Made by a program: the position numbers and the translations under genes. From NCBI GenBank assembly GCA_026986435.1, contig JALSOP010000041.1, positions 1 through 53,402 on the forward strand: a stretch of DNA of 53,402 nt, given 5' to 3'. Position 1 is the stretch's first letter; every line of letters starts with the position of its first letter. The notes beneath the pieces were generated by a model, which was not told where the DNA came from, made no database searches, and saw nothing but the letters and a program-made list of their open reading frames with translations. This stretch comes from Desulfurococcales archaeon (GTDB lineage: Archaea > Thermoproteota > Thermoprotei_A > Sulfolobales > NBVN01). Positions 20,082 to 29,603 of this stretch are shown here, one piece after another.

Positions 20082-20772
20082 GCCTAAGCCTTCCAGACTT
20101 AACTAGCCTCGCTATCAGGCCCTCAACGGTTTCTTCGGGCCCAACACACTCCTCGAGAAAGACACCGGTCCTCCCTATCTCAGCCCTCCTCCTCAGTATC
20201 TTGACCCTCTCCATAACTGTCTCCGGGCTCACACCAACAACCGAGGCCACGTAGTGCTCATTACCTACCACGGGGTACTCTAAGTGCCCGTACTCAGTGG
20301 GGACGATGAGCTTGAGCTCCTTACTCACACCCGGAACCCTAACACCCTTCATGAGAGCCTCGAGGTCAACCTCACCGCCGAACCTGTAAAACTCCCTCTC
20401 CCTAGGGTTTAGCTCCCTCAGTGGGTGCGAAACAACGGTCTTCCCTCCATAGTCGAGGTCATAGTAGACCTTAGGTGTGTGCGCCGGCGTTGCCTGAACG
20501 ACGCACGCCCTATAGATGCGGAACCCCTTAAGCTCGAGGCACGAAACAAGTCTAGACGGAGCGACTGGGAACGGGACCACCACGTCAACGTCGCTCCCAG
20601 GCTTCACATCGCCCCTCGCTATCGATCCATGGGTTATTGAGGGGATGCTGCACTCGGCCAGCGCTCTCATCACCTTAGCAGCCCTTTCCCTCAGCCTCCA
20701 AAGGAGGCCCCACCTACCCTCGTCATACACGACCTCGGCAACGTCCTGCTTACCTCTCCCCACCCACGCCAT
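20071..20772 (-). CDS. Predicted nucleotidyltransferase
   Basis: HGSIARGDVKPGSDVDVVVPF nucleotidyltransferase motif. Confidence 0.83.
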   Translation of the reverse strand: MAWVGRGKQDVAEVVYDEGRWGLLWRLRERAAKVMRALAECSIPSITHGSIARGDVKPGSDVDVVVPFPVAPSRLVSCLELKGFRIYRACVVQATPAHTPKVYYDLDYGGKTVVSHPLRELNPREREFYRFGGEVDLEALMKGVRVPGVSKELKLIVPTEYGHLEYPVVGNEHYVASVVGVSPETVMERVKILRRRAEIGRTGVFLEECVGPEETVEGLIARLVKSGRLRLSL

Positions 20773-22150
20773 GGGCTCTCAGCACCCGCCCCCAAGTAAC
20801 GAGGTAACCCAGCGCCCTCACACCCTCCTCGGGGGTCTTGAACGCGGGGACCCTGGCCTCTCTCTCGATCATCCTCAAGTTATTCGTCGTGTACTCACCA
20901 CCGGGCCCGACGAACACGACGGGCTTCCCATACTTCCTCACCGCAGACCTCACAGCCTCCATAGTCTCCCTCGGCCTGAAGGCAGGGGACTGCATTATGC
21001 CTATCACCAGAACGGCGTCAACACCCGGGTCAGCCATGACCGCGTCAACGGCGACCTCATACCTCTCCGGCGGCGCGTCCCCCAGCACATCAACGGGGTT
21101 GCCGACGGCCGCCGCTGGCGGGAGCCTCTTCCTCAGGTAGCCTATCGTATCGCTCGATAGGTCCGCCATCCTCAGCCCGCCGAGCTCTATGGCGTCAGTG
21201 GCAAGCACTCCGGCACCGCCGCCGTTAGTCACTATCCCTATCCTGTCGCCCCTCGCTACGGGGAGCCATGAAAGCGTCTTCAGGGCCACAACGAGGTCAT
21301 TGAGCTCATTAACTACTATGGCGCCGGCCTGCTTGAGGGCGGCCTCATAGACCCGGTATGAGCCGGCCAGGGAGCCGGTGTGGGAGGATACAGCCCTAGC
21401 CCCCCTCTCCGACTTCCCTGCCTTCAGAACCACCACGGGCTTCCCAGCCTTGACGGCCTCCTTGACGGCCCTCATGAACGCTCTCCCATCCTCCACCCCC
21501 TCAATGTAGGCGCCTATGACCCCCGTCTTCGGATCGTGGGATAGGTACTCTATGAGCTCCCACTCCTTTATGTCGGCCGCGTTTCCGTAGCTGATGAACT
21601 TGCTCATCCCGATCCCGGACTCATGCAGCCAATCGAGTATGGCCGCCCCAAGAGCGCCTGACTGAGAAATGAACGCCACGTTCCCGGGGCCGGGCTTCCC
21701 CTGCCTATCGCTCGGGTTGAAGATCGTGTCGAGGCCTGTGTGGGCATCGTACACTCCCAGGCAGTTGGGGCCGAGAACCCTCAGCCCTGTCTCCCTCGCG
21801 GCCCTAACGAGCTCCTCCTCGAGTCTGGCGCCCTCGGGCCCCACCTCCTTAAAGCCGGCGCTTATCACTATGGCGGCCTTCGCCCCCACCTCACCAGCTT
21901 CCCTAATGACCCCTGGCACAAACTTCGCTGGGACAGCGACAACCACGAGGTCGGGTGCCTCGGGGAGCTCGCTAAGCCTCGGGTAGGCTCTCAGGCCCAG
22001 CACAGTCCTCCTCTTAATGTTCACAGGGTATATCGTCCCCTTGAACCTCTCAAGAAGGTTCACCATTATCGCCCTACCAACCGAGCCCTCCCGCTCCGAC
22101 GCGCCGACGACCGCCACAGACCTGGGTGAGAACAGTTCGTCTGGTATCAT
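20750..22150 (-). CDS. Acyl/acetyl-CoA synthetase (ADP-forming), alpha subunit
   Basis: 466 aa CoA-binding domain start (LFSPRSVAVVGASEREGSVG), GPNCLGVYD, SSHTGSLAGS. Confidence 0.92.
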   Translation of the reverse strand: MIPDELFSPRSVAVVGASEREGSVGRAIMVNLLERFKGTIYPVNIKRRTVLGLRAYPRLSELPEAPDLVVVAVPAKFVPGVIREAGEVGAKAAIVISAGFKEVGPEGARLEEELVRAARETGLRVLGPNCLGVYDAHTGLDTIFNPSDRQGKPGPGNVAFISQSGALGAAILDWLHESGIGMSKFISYGNAADIKEWELIEYLSHDPKTGVIGAYIEGVEDGRAFMRAVKEAVKAGKPVVVLKAGKSERGARAVSSHTGSLAGSYRVYEAALKQAGAIVVNELNDLVVALKTLSWLPVARGDRIGIVTNGGGAGVLATDAIELGGLRMADLSSDTIGYLRKRLPPAAAVGNPVDVLGDAPPERYEVAVDAVMADPGVDAVLVIGIMQSPAFRPRETMEAVRSAVRKYGKPVVFVGPGGEYTTNNLRMIEREARVPAFKTPEEGVRALGYLVTWGRVLRAHGVGGER

Positions 22151-22218
22151 CTACCGCACCCTCATGGTTTCGAGGCCTAGATAATATTCTCTGTCACCGC
22201 CCCATACGCCGAAGAAAC

Positions 22219-22680
22219 TCAGCCACTGCCCCCAAGCTTCTTCGAGACGGCGAGCGCCAGGGCAGAGTGCTTCCTCTCCTCCTCTGATAAGAGCCTGAGG
22301 AGCCGGCTCAGGGTCGTACCCGGCGGGGCTAGGTCGGCGAGGTCCTGATATCTCGCCGCGGCGATATCCTCGAGACTGGAGGCCTCCGCGAGGAGTTCTT
22401 TAACGTTGTCCTTCTTCGTGGGCGCTGGCTTGTTTAGTAGGTAAGACACGCACTTGAGGGCCCTAATAACGGCCCAGGCTATTTCCCTATGAAGTATTGA
22501 GTCGAAGAGTATTGTGAAGATCTTCTCCCTCGCCTCCTCATCCTCCAGGACTTCATAGATCTCCCTATACGCGTGTACCTCGCTTGCCTCATCAAGTGCT
22601 ATCTCCTCGAGTTCCGAGACAATGCGGGAGAGCCTTCCTCTCAGATCGTCCCTCAAAAGGTCACCTAAGGTATTATTCAC
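22219..22680 (-). CDS. Hypothetical helical protein, possibly ferritin-like
   Basis: 153 aa helical, Glu/His-rich segments such as LHREIAW and EEERKHSALAL. Confidence 0.5.
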   Translation of the reverse strand: MNNTLGDLLRDDLRGRLSRIVSELEEIALDEASEVHAYREIYEVLEDEEAREKIFTILFDSILHREIAWAVIRALKCVSYLLNKPAPTKKDNVKELLAEASSLEDIAAARYQDLADLAPPGTTLSRLLRLLSEEERKHSALALAVSKKLGGSG

Positions 22681-22753
22681 CCTGCCAATGAAAAACCTGA
22701 CACAGAACTCAATAACCCGATCCCCGGAAGAGTTATCGGTGCCTTACTTGCTT

Positions 22754-23419
22754 ATGCCGGACATCGCGGCCCTGACTAAGGAGGCCGTGATAGGCGTGGT
22801 CCTCCTCTCCTACGCTTTCGGCATCGTCTACCTCACGAAACTCACCTACCGCATCATGAGGTCGAAAGACTTCCCCCACAACGTAGCAGTCTACTATAAC
22901 AGGAAAATCATTCACGTACTTGCCGGCGGTGCCATCGCTCTCCTCGTACCCAGGTTCTTTACCTCACCAATCGTCCCGGCCGTCATGGCGGCTATTCTTG
23001 CCGTCGCAACGTACATACCGCACAGAACAGGAAAGCTCATGGAGTGGTTCCAGGTCCCGGACAACATGTACGAGGTGAACTTCTGCATTATGTGGGGAGT
23101 CTCCGTCACGGTGGCCTGGGTACTCCTCGGCGACCCCGTATACGCTCTGGTGCCGATAGCCTTCATGGCGTTCGGGGACGCCGCCACGGGGTTCACCAGG
23201 AATCTCCTCTTCAGGAGGAGGACGAAGTCGTGGGTGGGAAACATAGCCATGTTCGCCGTCAGCGCCCCAGTCGCCTACGCTCTAATAGGCGCTTGGGGTG
23301 TCCCCATCGCTGCCGCCGCATCCATAATAGAGCACTTCGAGTTCGGCCCCATAGATGACAACGTGCTTGTGAGCGTGGTCGGTCTAGTCGGTGTCGCCCT
23401 CATCAGGGCTTTTGTCTGA
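22754..23419 (+). CDS. Dolichol kinase / phosphatidate cytidylyltransferase-like membrane protein
   Basis: Multi-TM with RKIIHVLAGG and FGDAATGFTRNLLFRRRTKSWVGNIAMF motifs; start could be GTG 22739 or ATG 22754. Confidence 0.75.
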   Translation: MPDIAALTKEAVIGVVLLSYAFGIVYLTKLTYRIMRSKDFPHNVAVYYNRKIIHVLAGGAIALLVPRFFTSPIVPAVMAAILAVATYIPHRTGKLMEWFQVPDNMYEVNFCIMWGVSVTVAWVLLGDPVYALVPIAFMAFGDAATGFTRNLLFRRRTKSWVGNIAMFAVSAPVAYALIGAWGVPIAAAASIIEHFEFGPIDDNVLVSVVGLVGVALIRAFV

Positions 23420-23794
23420 CACCACCCTGAGGGCTGGCATGTAGTACTCCAGCCCCTCCACGGTTCTGCCGACCTTACCGAGCACGACCTCAACCTCGGC
23501 ACCCTCCACCAGCTCCTCAGCACCCTCAACGACCTGTGCCATCACCTTAGCTCCTCCCAGGTCAGCTACCGCGATGACTGTGGGCTTCGGGAAGCCCTCG
23601 ATGGGCACGTTGATCACGGTGTAGGTGATCACTTTCCCCCTCCTCGGTAGGGCAACCTCCTCAAGGTCCCTGGAGCCGCAGTACGGGCACGCCCTCTTAG
23701 GCGGGTATATGACCTCCCCGCACCTACGGCACTTAAGGGCCTTGAGGCCCAGGTACTCGCGGGCCCTCCTCCAGAGCCTCTGAACCGACGTCAT
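23384..23794 (-). CDS. DUF35-type zinc-ribbon/OB-fold acyl-CoA-associated protein
   Basis: KCRRCGEVIYPPKRACPYCGS zinc ribbon and GKVITYTVINVPIEGF OB-fold. Confidence 0.9.
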   Translation of the reverse strand: MTSVQRLWRRAREYLGLKALKCRRCGEVIYPPKRACPYCGSRDLEEVALPRRGKVITYTVINVPIEGFPKPTVIAVADLGGAKVMAQVVEGAEELVEGAEVEVVLGKVGRTVEGLEYYMPALRVVSDKSPDEGDTD

Positions 23795-23800
23795 GCATCA

Positions 23801-24940
23801 TCACCTCCTAAGAATGGTTGTTGTGACATTAGATCCGACCCCGCCAACATTCTGAGCCGCCCCCACCTCGGCAGCTACCTTAATGCCGGGGAAGTCACCC
23901 CTCAGCTGCATGACCACCTCGACCACCTGGTACACGCCGGTTGCTCCGACGGGGTGGCCTCTGGACTTCAGCCCACCTGACGGGTTGATCGTCGGCTTGT
24001 CACCCGGCGCGAACCTCCCCTCGTGCACGAGCTTTGCCGCCTTACCTATCTCGGCGAAGCCCATCGCTTCCACGCCCAGTACACCTGTTATGCTGTAGGC
24101 ATCGTGTACTTCAGCGACATCTACGTCCCCTGGCCCTACGCCAGCGAGCCTGTAGGCCTCCCTCGCAGACATGATGGCCGCCTCCAGCCTGTCAAGGTAC
24201 TTCCTCGAGAGAACGTCCACAGCGTCCGTGGCGTTTGCTACCGCCGCCACCCACACTGGCGTGTCGCTGAGCCTCCTCACCTCATCCTCGGCGGCGAGGT
24301 ACACGGCGGCGGCGCCGTCGCTTATGGGGCAGGCATCAAAGAGCCTAATCGGGTCAGCGATCACTGGCGAATTAATCACTGTCTGGAGGTCGACCTTCTT
24401 CCTTATGTGTGCGTACGGGTTCCTATACCCGTTCTCGTGCATCAGCACAGCCCATGAACCCATCTCCTCCCTACTCACGCCGTGCTTACTCATGTAGTGC
24501 CTCATGAGCAGGGCATTGAGCCCCGCGAAGCTCGGGCCGTGAACGAGCTCGTAGTCAGCGTCGGACGCCCACGCAAGCCTCCTAGTAGTCACGGGGGTCG
24601 GGGCCTCCGTGAGCTTCTCAACACCGATCACAAGAACTCTTCTTATCCCGGCCCTGACAAGCGAGTAGCCCACAGCGATGGCAGCACCGCCGGAGCCGCA
24701 AGCAGCCTCTACCTTGAACGCTGGCACACCCCTGTACCCGAGGTAGTCCGCTATTAGGGCCCCGAGGTTTTCCTGCTCCGACAGAGAGGACAGCATGTTG
24801 CCGACGACGATAGCCTCCGGCGGCTCCCACCCCGTCTCCTCAATCGCCTTTAGCCCGGCCTCAGCAGCGAGGTCACGGATACTCTTATCAACCAGTCGCC
24901 CAACTTTCGTCATCCCGACACCTACAACCGCTACCCTCAC
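23801..24940 (-). CDS. Thiolase-family acetyl-CoA acetyltransferase
   Basis: EAACGSGGAAI, HDAYSITGVLG, NPSGGLKSRGHPVGATG motifs; GTG start at 24940 overlaps the upstream stop as GTGA. Confidence 0.92.
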   Translation of the reverse strand: MRVAVVGVGMTKVGRLVDKSIRDLAAEAGLKAIEETGWEPPEAIVVGNMLSSLSEQENLGALIADYLGYRGVPAFKVEAACGSGGAAIAVGYSLVRAGIRRVLVIGVEKLTEAPTPVTTRRLAWASDADYELVHGPSFAGLNALLMRHYMSKHGVSREEMGSWAVLMHENGYRNPYAHIRKKVDLQTVINSPVIADPIRLFDACPISDGAAAVYLAAEDEVRRLSDTPVWVAAVANATDAVDVLSRKYLDRLEAAIMSAREAYRLAGVGPGDVDVAEVHDAYSITGVLGVEAMGFAEIGKAAKLVHEGRFAPGDKPTINPSGGLKSRGHPVGATGVYQVVEVVMQLRGDFPGIKVAAEVGAAQNVGGVGSNVTTTILRR

Positions 24941-25602
24941 ATTGACCACCTCGGAAGAGATATTAGGAGACCCCACTCACTCAGGCCGATGAAGAGCGTC
25001 CTTCTTGAGCCCTCGCCCAAGCACTTACCCAGAGTATATGCCGCCATATCCACGGGGCCCAATCCAAGCTTCCTTACCTCTTCAACATACCTGAACGCGT
25101 CGGGAGGGCTGCCCTTAAGGTATCTCGAGAGTCTCCGAACTAGCCTCTGGCTCGGGAGAGATGCCGCTACACACTCGATGGATGCGGTGTCCACACTAAC
25201 CTTTGTGAGGGATTCGGAGAGCATCGATGGGAATGTATCCTCGAGCAGCTCCAGATACTCGGGTGATGACCCAGTGAACAGCTTCTCCATGAGGACTACC
25301 TCTGCGTTCTCCAACCCGCCGCTAAAGAGCGCGCTAAACTGGTTACCTATGATAGCTAGGGCGGAGTCTCTCACGAGGCCGGCGAACTCAATAGCTTTTA
25401 CTGGGTCGCTTAGATGGAGGAAGTGCTTGAAATTTCTTCTCCACAGTGCGGGGATGGGGTCGAAGGAACCGTTTTGGGCTATTATGAGTGTTTGTCTTGC
25501 CTGAGCATCCAGGCCGTTAAGGAGGAAGTCAAGAGTCTTGAGAGGATCATCCTCTTCTGGGTGGTGCATTAGTTTGTGGAGCATCACAGCACCGGGCACC
25601 AA
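24937..25602 (-). CDS. Uncharacterised helical protein, first gene of thiolase-DUF35 operon
   Basis: 221 aa; no family recognised; stop overlaps the thiolase GTG. Confidence 0.6.
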   Translation of the reverse strand: MVPGAVMLHKLMHHPEEDDPLKTLDFLLNGLDAQARQTLIIAQNGSFDPIPALWRRNFKHFLHLSDPVKAIEFAGLVRDSALAIIGNQFSALFSGGLENAEVVLMEKLFTGSSPEYLELLEDTFPSMLSESLTKVSVDTASIECVAASLPSQRLVRRLSRYLKGSPPDAFRYVEEVRKLGLGPVDMAAYTLGKCLGEGSRRTLFIGLSEWGLLISLPRWSM

Positions 25603-25616
25603 ATCAGTTTAGAGAA

Positions 25617-25631
25617 ACCGTATAATACGGT
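25617..25631. promoter_or_regulatory. Palindromic operator candidate ACCGTAT-A-ATACGGT
   Basis: 7-bp perfect arms with 1-nt centre in a divergent intergenic region. Confidence 0.5.
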
Positions 25632-25689
25632 AACGCCGGGGGGCTTTAGGTAATTAAGAGGAGGATACCCTAATCATGAGGGTGCCGTT

Positions 25690-26919
25690 TTGGTTGAGGT
25701 GGTGGCTGTCACAGCGGCCTCACCGATCCACGACGAAAGAGCCGTGGAGGAAGTTGCTACAGAGTTCCTCAAAGAAGTCTCTGGACTTTACACGAAGTAC
25801 GTTGGAAAAATCACATCCCCCGGATCCGGGATAGGGGGTGATCTGGCCCTAATACTGATCGCTACGGGCGGCTCGGAAAGAGTAGTAGTTGATATCGCGA
25901 AGAGTGCAGGTTCTGCAGTCCTCATAGCTCATGATGCCATGAACTCCTACCCCGCTGCCCTGGAAGCTCTCTCATACCTGAGGGATGAGGGTGTTGCTGC
26001 CACTATTGCGGTACTCGGCAAAGCAAGGCCCGTTGCTGAGGCCGCTGTAGCAGCTACCACTGCAGCAGCTACCTTAAAGGATCTTAAGATAGGTATCCTT
26101 GGCGAGCCATCCCCTTGGCTCGTCTACTCCGGAAAGAACATTAAGCAGATCGAGAAACAATTGAGGCTAAAGCTCGAGGTCGTGGGGCTTGAGAAGCTCT
26201 ATGACAGGTTCAGAAAAGTGGAGCCAGCAAAAGTGGATGCGGCGATCAGTGGCGCTACCGAGATAGCTGTCAAACCCCACGATATAGATAAAGCTTCGAA
26301 GCTATACGCGGTCCTCTCAGCGATGGTTGAGGAAAAGGAGTGGTCGGCCCTCACTATCAGGTGTTTTGACGTGATAAAGGACCTTGGAGTGACCCCCTGC
26401 CTGCCGCTGGCTATGCTTAACAGCGAGGGAATTGTTGCAGGGTGCGAAGCCGATCTTCCTGCAGTAGCCACAATGCTTATTCTCAAGCTTCTGAGTGGGA
26501 AACCGGCATTCATGGGTAATGTGGTGAGAGTTGAGGGGCAGTACATATGGTTAGCGCACTGCACGGTCCCTCTCGCCATGACTTCAAGCTACTCTCTCGT
26601 CACGCACTACGAGACAGGGCTCGGGGTCGCGGTACAGGGCACGCTCCCCGTGGGCCTGGAGGTGACTTTGGCGAGATACGACCATAATAAGAGGCTAGTT
26701 AGAGTGTTTCGAGGAAGAATAGCTAAGGGTGACCAGTTTAGCAGACATACTTGCAGGACACAGGTTATAGTAAAGGTCGACGGCGATCCTTCCATCATTG
26801 TGCGGGAGCCCATAGGGAATCACTACGCTCTTGTATATGGTGACGTAACTCGCTCACTTCGCTTCTTAGCCAGCATCCTTGACCTTATGTATGAAGGCGA
26901 CGGTGAAGATATTGCTTAG
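25690..26919 (+). CDS. L-fucose/L-arabinose isomerase-like family protein
   Basis: LNSEGIVAGCEADLPAVATMLILKLLSGKPAFMGNV...LAHCTVP resembles the isomerase C-terminal domain. Confidence 0.7.
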   Translation: MVEVVAVTAASPIHDERAVEEVATEFLKEVSGLYTKYVGKITSPGSGIGGDLALILIATGGSERVVVDIAKSAGSAVLIAHDAMNSYPAALEALSYLRDEGVAATIAVLGKARPVAEAAVAATTAAATLKDLKIGILGEPSPWLVYSGKNIKQIEKQLRLKLEVVGLEKLYDRFRKVEPAKVDAAISGATEIAVKPHDIDKASKLYAVLSAMVEEKEWSALTIRCFDVIKDLGVTPCLPLAMLNSEGIVAGCEADLPAVATMLILKLLSGKPAFMGNVVRVEGQYIWLAHCTVPLAMTSSYSLVTHYETGLGVAVQGTLPVGLEVTLARYDHNKRLVRVFRGRIAKGDQFSRHTCRTQVIVKVDGDPSIIVREPIGNHYALVYGDVTRSLRFLASILDLMYEGDGEDIA

Positions 26920-27937
26920 TAAAATTAGGAAATACGCCTTCATCGCTGTTGTTGTCGGGCTTTTATCGTATGCTATAATATTCCTTGTTATATATCGGGG
27001 TTCGATAGGTGAGTTCATAGATATTGTTTCGCACGGTGATCCGATCGCGGCATTATTTGCTGCTTTATTCCGTGCCTCAGCACTCATTATGCATGGAATC
27101 ACCTTCTTCATCATCCTTTACGCGCTCTCGAGGGAGATGAGGCTCATGAAAGTCATACAAATAACATCGACCTCCATATTTGTGGAGTTCATAGCGCCTG
27201 TCGGAGGCATCACTGAAGTAGCTAAGATATACTTCCTCAAGGAGTTAGGGATCGCTAGCGTTGAGGAAGCGTACGCTGCGGTCGCGATGCACAGGATCCT
27301 CCTCACGGGTTCCGTGACCGCGGCAACGGTTGTTTCCCTCTCCATCCTTCATGCCCCAATGCTCATGTGGTTAGTTCTCGTAATTCCGGCACTGGGGCTT
27401 CTGGCAGCGAACACAGCCATACTCCTGGCACCAGCATCCCCTAAAATAGAGGGCCTCATAGTCCGTGTCAGCACAAAGTTCGGCCACGATCTTAGAGGAT
27501 TTTCCAGTAAGTACAGAGAGGTCTTTATGAGGCTCCTTAGCTCGAAGAGATACTTAGCCCTTGCCTTAGTGATGGCATTCGGGGAGAGGCTCTCTAACGC
27601 AGTATTCGGCGTCGCGACGGCGGGCATCCTCGGGGTGCAGATACCGGTATGGGAGGCGGTCATAATATTTGACTCGCTCCAGACAATAATCTGGTTGTTA
27701 CCTGCCATAACCCCTGGCGGTGTCGGCATATACGAGCTTCTGCAGACTCTCTTAGCTACGTGGCTGGGAATAAGCCCCGACACATCCGCGGCTTTAGCCA
27801 TAATGACGAGAGCGCTCTTCATAATAGGTGAATACCCTATTTTCCTTGCATCGACGATGGCGTTGGGCCTATCACTTAAAAAGGTTGTGAGTCTGGCGGA
27901 GAAAGAGAAGGGGGCGATCGGGGCACCTATGGCTTAG
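26891..27937 (+). CDS. Flippase-like (UPF0104/lysylphosphatidylglycerol synthase TM-type) membrane protein
   Basis: Multi-TM; FIAPVGGITEVAKIYFL and PAITPGGVGIYELLQTLLAT motifs. Confidence 0.82.
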   Translation: MKATVKILLSKIRKYAFIAVVVGLLSYAIIFLVIYRGSIGEFIDIVSHGDPIAALFAALFRASALIMHGITFFIILYALSREMRLMKVIQITSTSIFVEFIAPVGGITEVAKIYFLKELGIASVEEAYAAVAMHRILLTGSVTAATVVSLSILHAPMLMWLVLVIPALGLLAANTAILLAPASPKIEGLIVRVSTKFGHDLRGFSSKYREVFMRLLSSKRYLALALVMAFGERLSNAVFGVATAGILGVQIPVWEAVIIFDSLQTIIWLLPAITPGGVGIYELLQTLLATWLGISPDTSAALAIMTRALFIIGEYPIFLASTMALGLSLKKVVSLAEKEKGAIGAPMA

Positions 27938-29603
27938 GACTGAGTTTCGGGACGTTACCGACTCCCAAAGCCCTAGCTACATCATTAAGAATTAACTCCC
28001 CCGCGACGACGGGGTACTCTATCCCGAGAGCGCTCAATACCCTCGGATGTATCTCGCCAACTAAACCAACATCCTCTCCATTAACAATTATTGAGGCTGT
28101 TCTTCCATGTATAGTGACCGGTGTCTTGCCGGGTCTTAGGAATACTTCAGCACCGAGTGAGCGGAACAGAGCCTTCACAATAACGAGTCCGTCGGTTAAG
28201 CTGAGCTTTGTGTTTGCTATAACAAAACCTAGTCCCCTGTAGGTGATTGGCTCGCCATCCACTAGCTTTACAGCATCCCCTATCTCGAACATCTTCAGCG
28301 GCGGGGTGAGACCCGTGTTTTCTTTTACCGTAAGGAGCATGGATGGCAGGAGCGAAGGCCTTACCGCAGAGTACGTAACCATCTTAGGGTTCTCTATCTC
28401 AACGAACCTCTCGTACCCCAGCCCCCTAAGGAGTTTGGCATCGATGAGCATGTAGTTAACGACCTCACTGAACCCCAGGCCAAGCATAACGTCCCTCACT
28501 ACCGACGACATTCGCTCAAGTATGTGCTCCCTACCCCAGTGAGTGGGTGGCAGGATCTCTGGTCTGAGCTTCCAGTACCCGTACCCTGCGGCTATGTCCT
28601 CAGCGACATCAACCCAGGATAACACATCCGTTCTCCACGGCGGTGCCCACACAACAACAGCATCCTTGAAGAGTCCCTCCACCGAGTACCCCATCCTCTC
28701 CAGCACAGCCTTGACGTCGTTAGCGCTCCCCACCCAGCCAATAAGGCCGCTAACATCCCTTAGCTCCACCCTCAGTACAGAGCCTCTGAGGTCGGGAGTT
28801 CTCTCGGGCACTCCCTTGGCGCCCACGATCTCAACGGATTCGACGGTAGCTCTCCCATAACCTCTCTCCAGCACGGAGGTAGTGACTATGTTGAGCACCT
28901 TCAGCATAAGCCAGGGCTCTGTGCCGGTAACGTCTATTAAAACATTTTTAGTCTCCTCAGTGACCTTGTTCGTCTCCGAGTTCAGTATGGGCGGGAAAGA
29001 CATCACTTCGCCGGAGGAGTCCACAAGGAGCGGGTACTCACCCTTCCTCACTAGGTCGGCATATCTAACACCTTTCTCTGTCCTCTCAAGGACCTCGCCC
29101 AGGCTCATCGTCTTGTCATAGCCTAAGGGAACGAACTCAGCCTCCTTAACAGCTACGTACCTGAACGGGGGCTTCAGCCTGTCGAGGTCGTACAGCCCTA
29201 TAGAGACTAGTGCCCTATCACCGCAGTGGCTGAGATGTAGCTTCTCCTGAAGCTGGAATAGCTGCCTTATCGCCTCATCATCGAGCCTCACACCCCTAAC
29301 TATCGCCAGGAAGGCGTATGGCCTGTACCTAGGGGCCGCCGATATGTCTAGCTCTGTGACGGGATCCTTAACCACGTAGCGTCCTTGCCTTCTCTTCCCC
29401 AAGTAGATGGCTGCGGCCCTCCCAAGGCCCTCGGCGGAGTAGAGGTCAGGCCTGTCGTGGCTGGCCTCGTAGGTGAGGGTGTCATCGCTTACCTCCTCCA
29501 CCTCCGCCTTCAGCACAGTGAGCACTCTCTCGAGCTCCTCCAGCGATATGTCCATGTTAGCGACCCTGGCGACGTCCCAGAGCTGTACCTCAACGACCGG
29601 CAC
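27927..29603 (-). CDS. pheT: Phenylalanyl-tRNA synthetase beta subunit
   Basis: 558 aa; B5 and class II-like core; adjacent to pheS. Confidence 0.95.
   Translation of the reverse strand: MPVVEVQLWDVARVANMDISLEELERVLTVLKAEVEEVSDDTLTYEASHDRPDLYSAEGLGRAAAIYLGKRRQGRYVVKDPVTELDISAAPRYRPYAFLAIVRGVRLDDEAIRQLFQLQEKLHLSHCGDRALVSIGLYDLDRLKPPFRYVAVKEAEFVPLGYDKTMSLGEVLERTEKGVRYADLVRKGEYPLLVDSSGEVMSFPPILNSETNKVTEETKNVLIDVTGTEPWLMLKVLNIVTTSVLERGYGRATVESVEIVGAKGVPERTPDLRGSVLRVELRDVSGLIGWVGSANDVKAVLERMGYSVEGLFKDAVVVWAPPWRTDVLSWVDVAEDIAAGYGYWKLRPEILPPTHWGREHILERMSSVVRDVMLGLGFSEVVNYMLIDAKLLRGLGYERFVEIENPKMVTYSAVRPSLLPSMLLTVKENTGLTPPLKMFEIGDAVKLVDGEPITYRGLGFVIANTKLSLTDGLVIVKALFRSLGAEVFLRPGKTPVTIHGRTASIIVNGEDVGLVGEIHPRVLSALGIEYPVVAGELILNDVARALGVGNVPKLSPKP

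Noticed and set aside
20516-21160. 214 aa plus-strand ORF
   Set aside because: Antisense to nucleotidyltransferase and acyl-CoA synthetase genes; composition is typical of a shadow ORF
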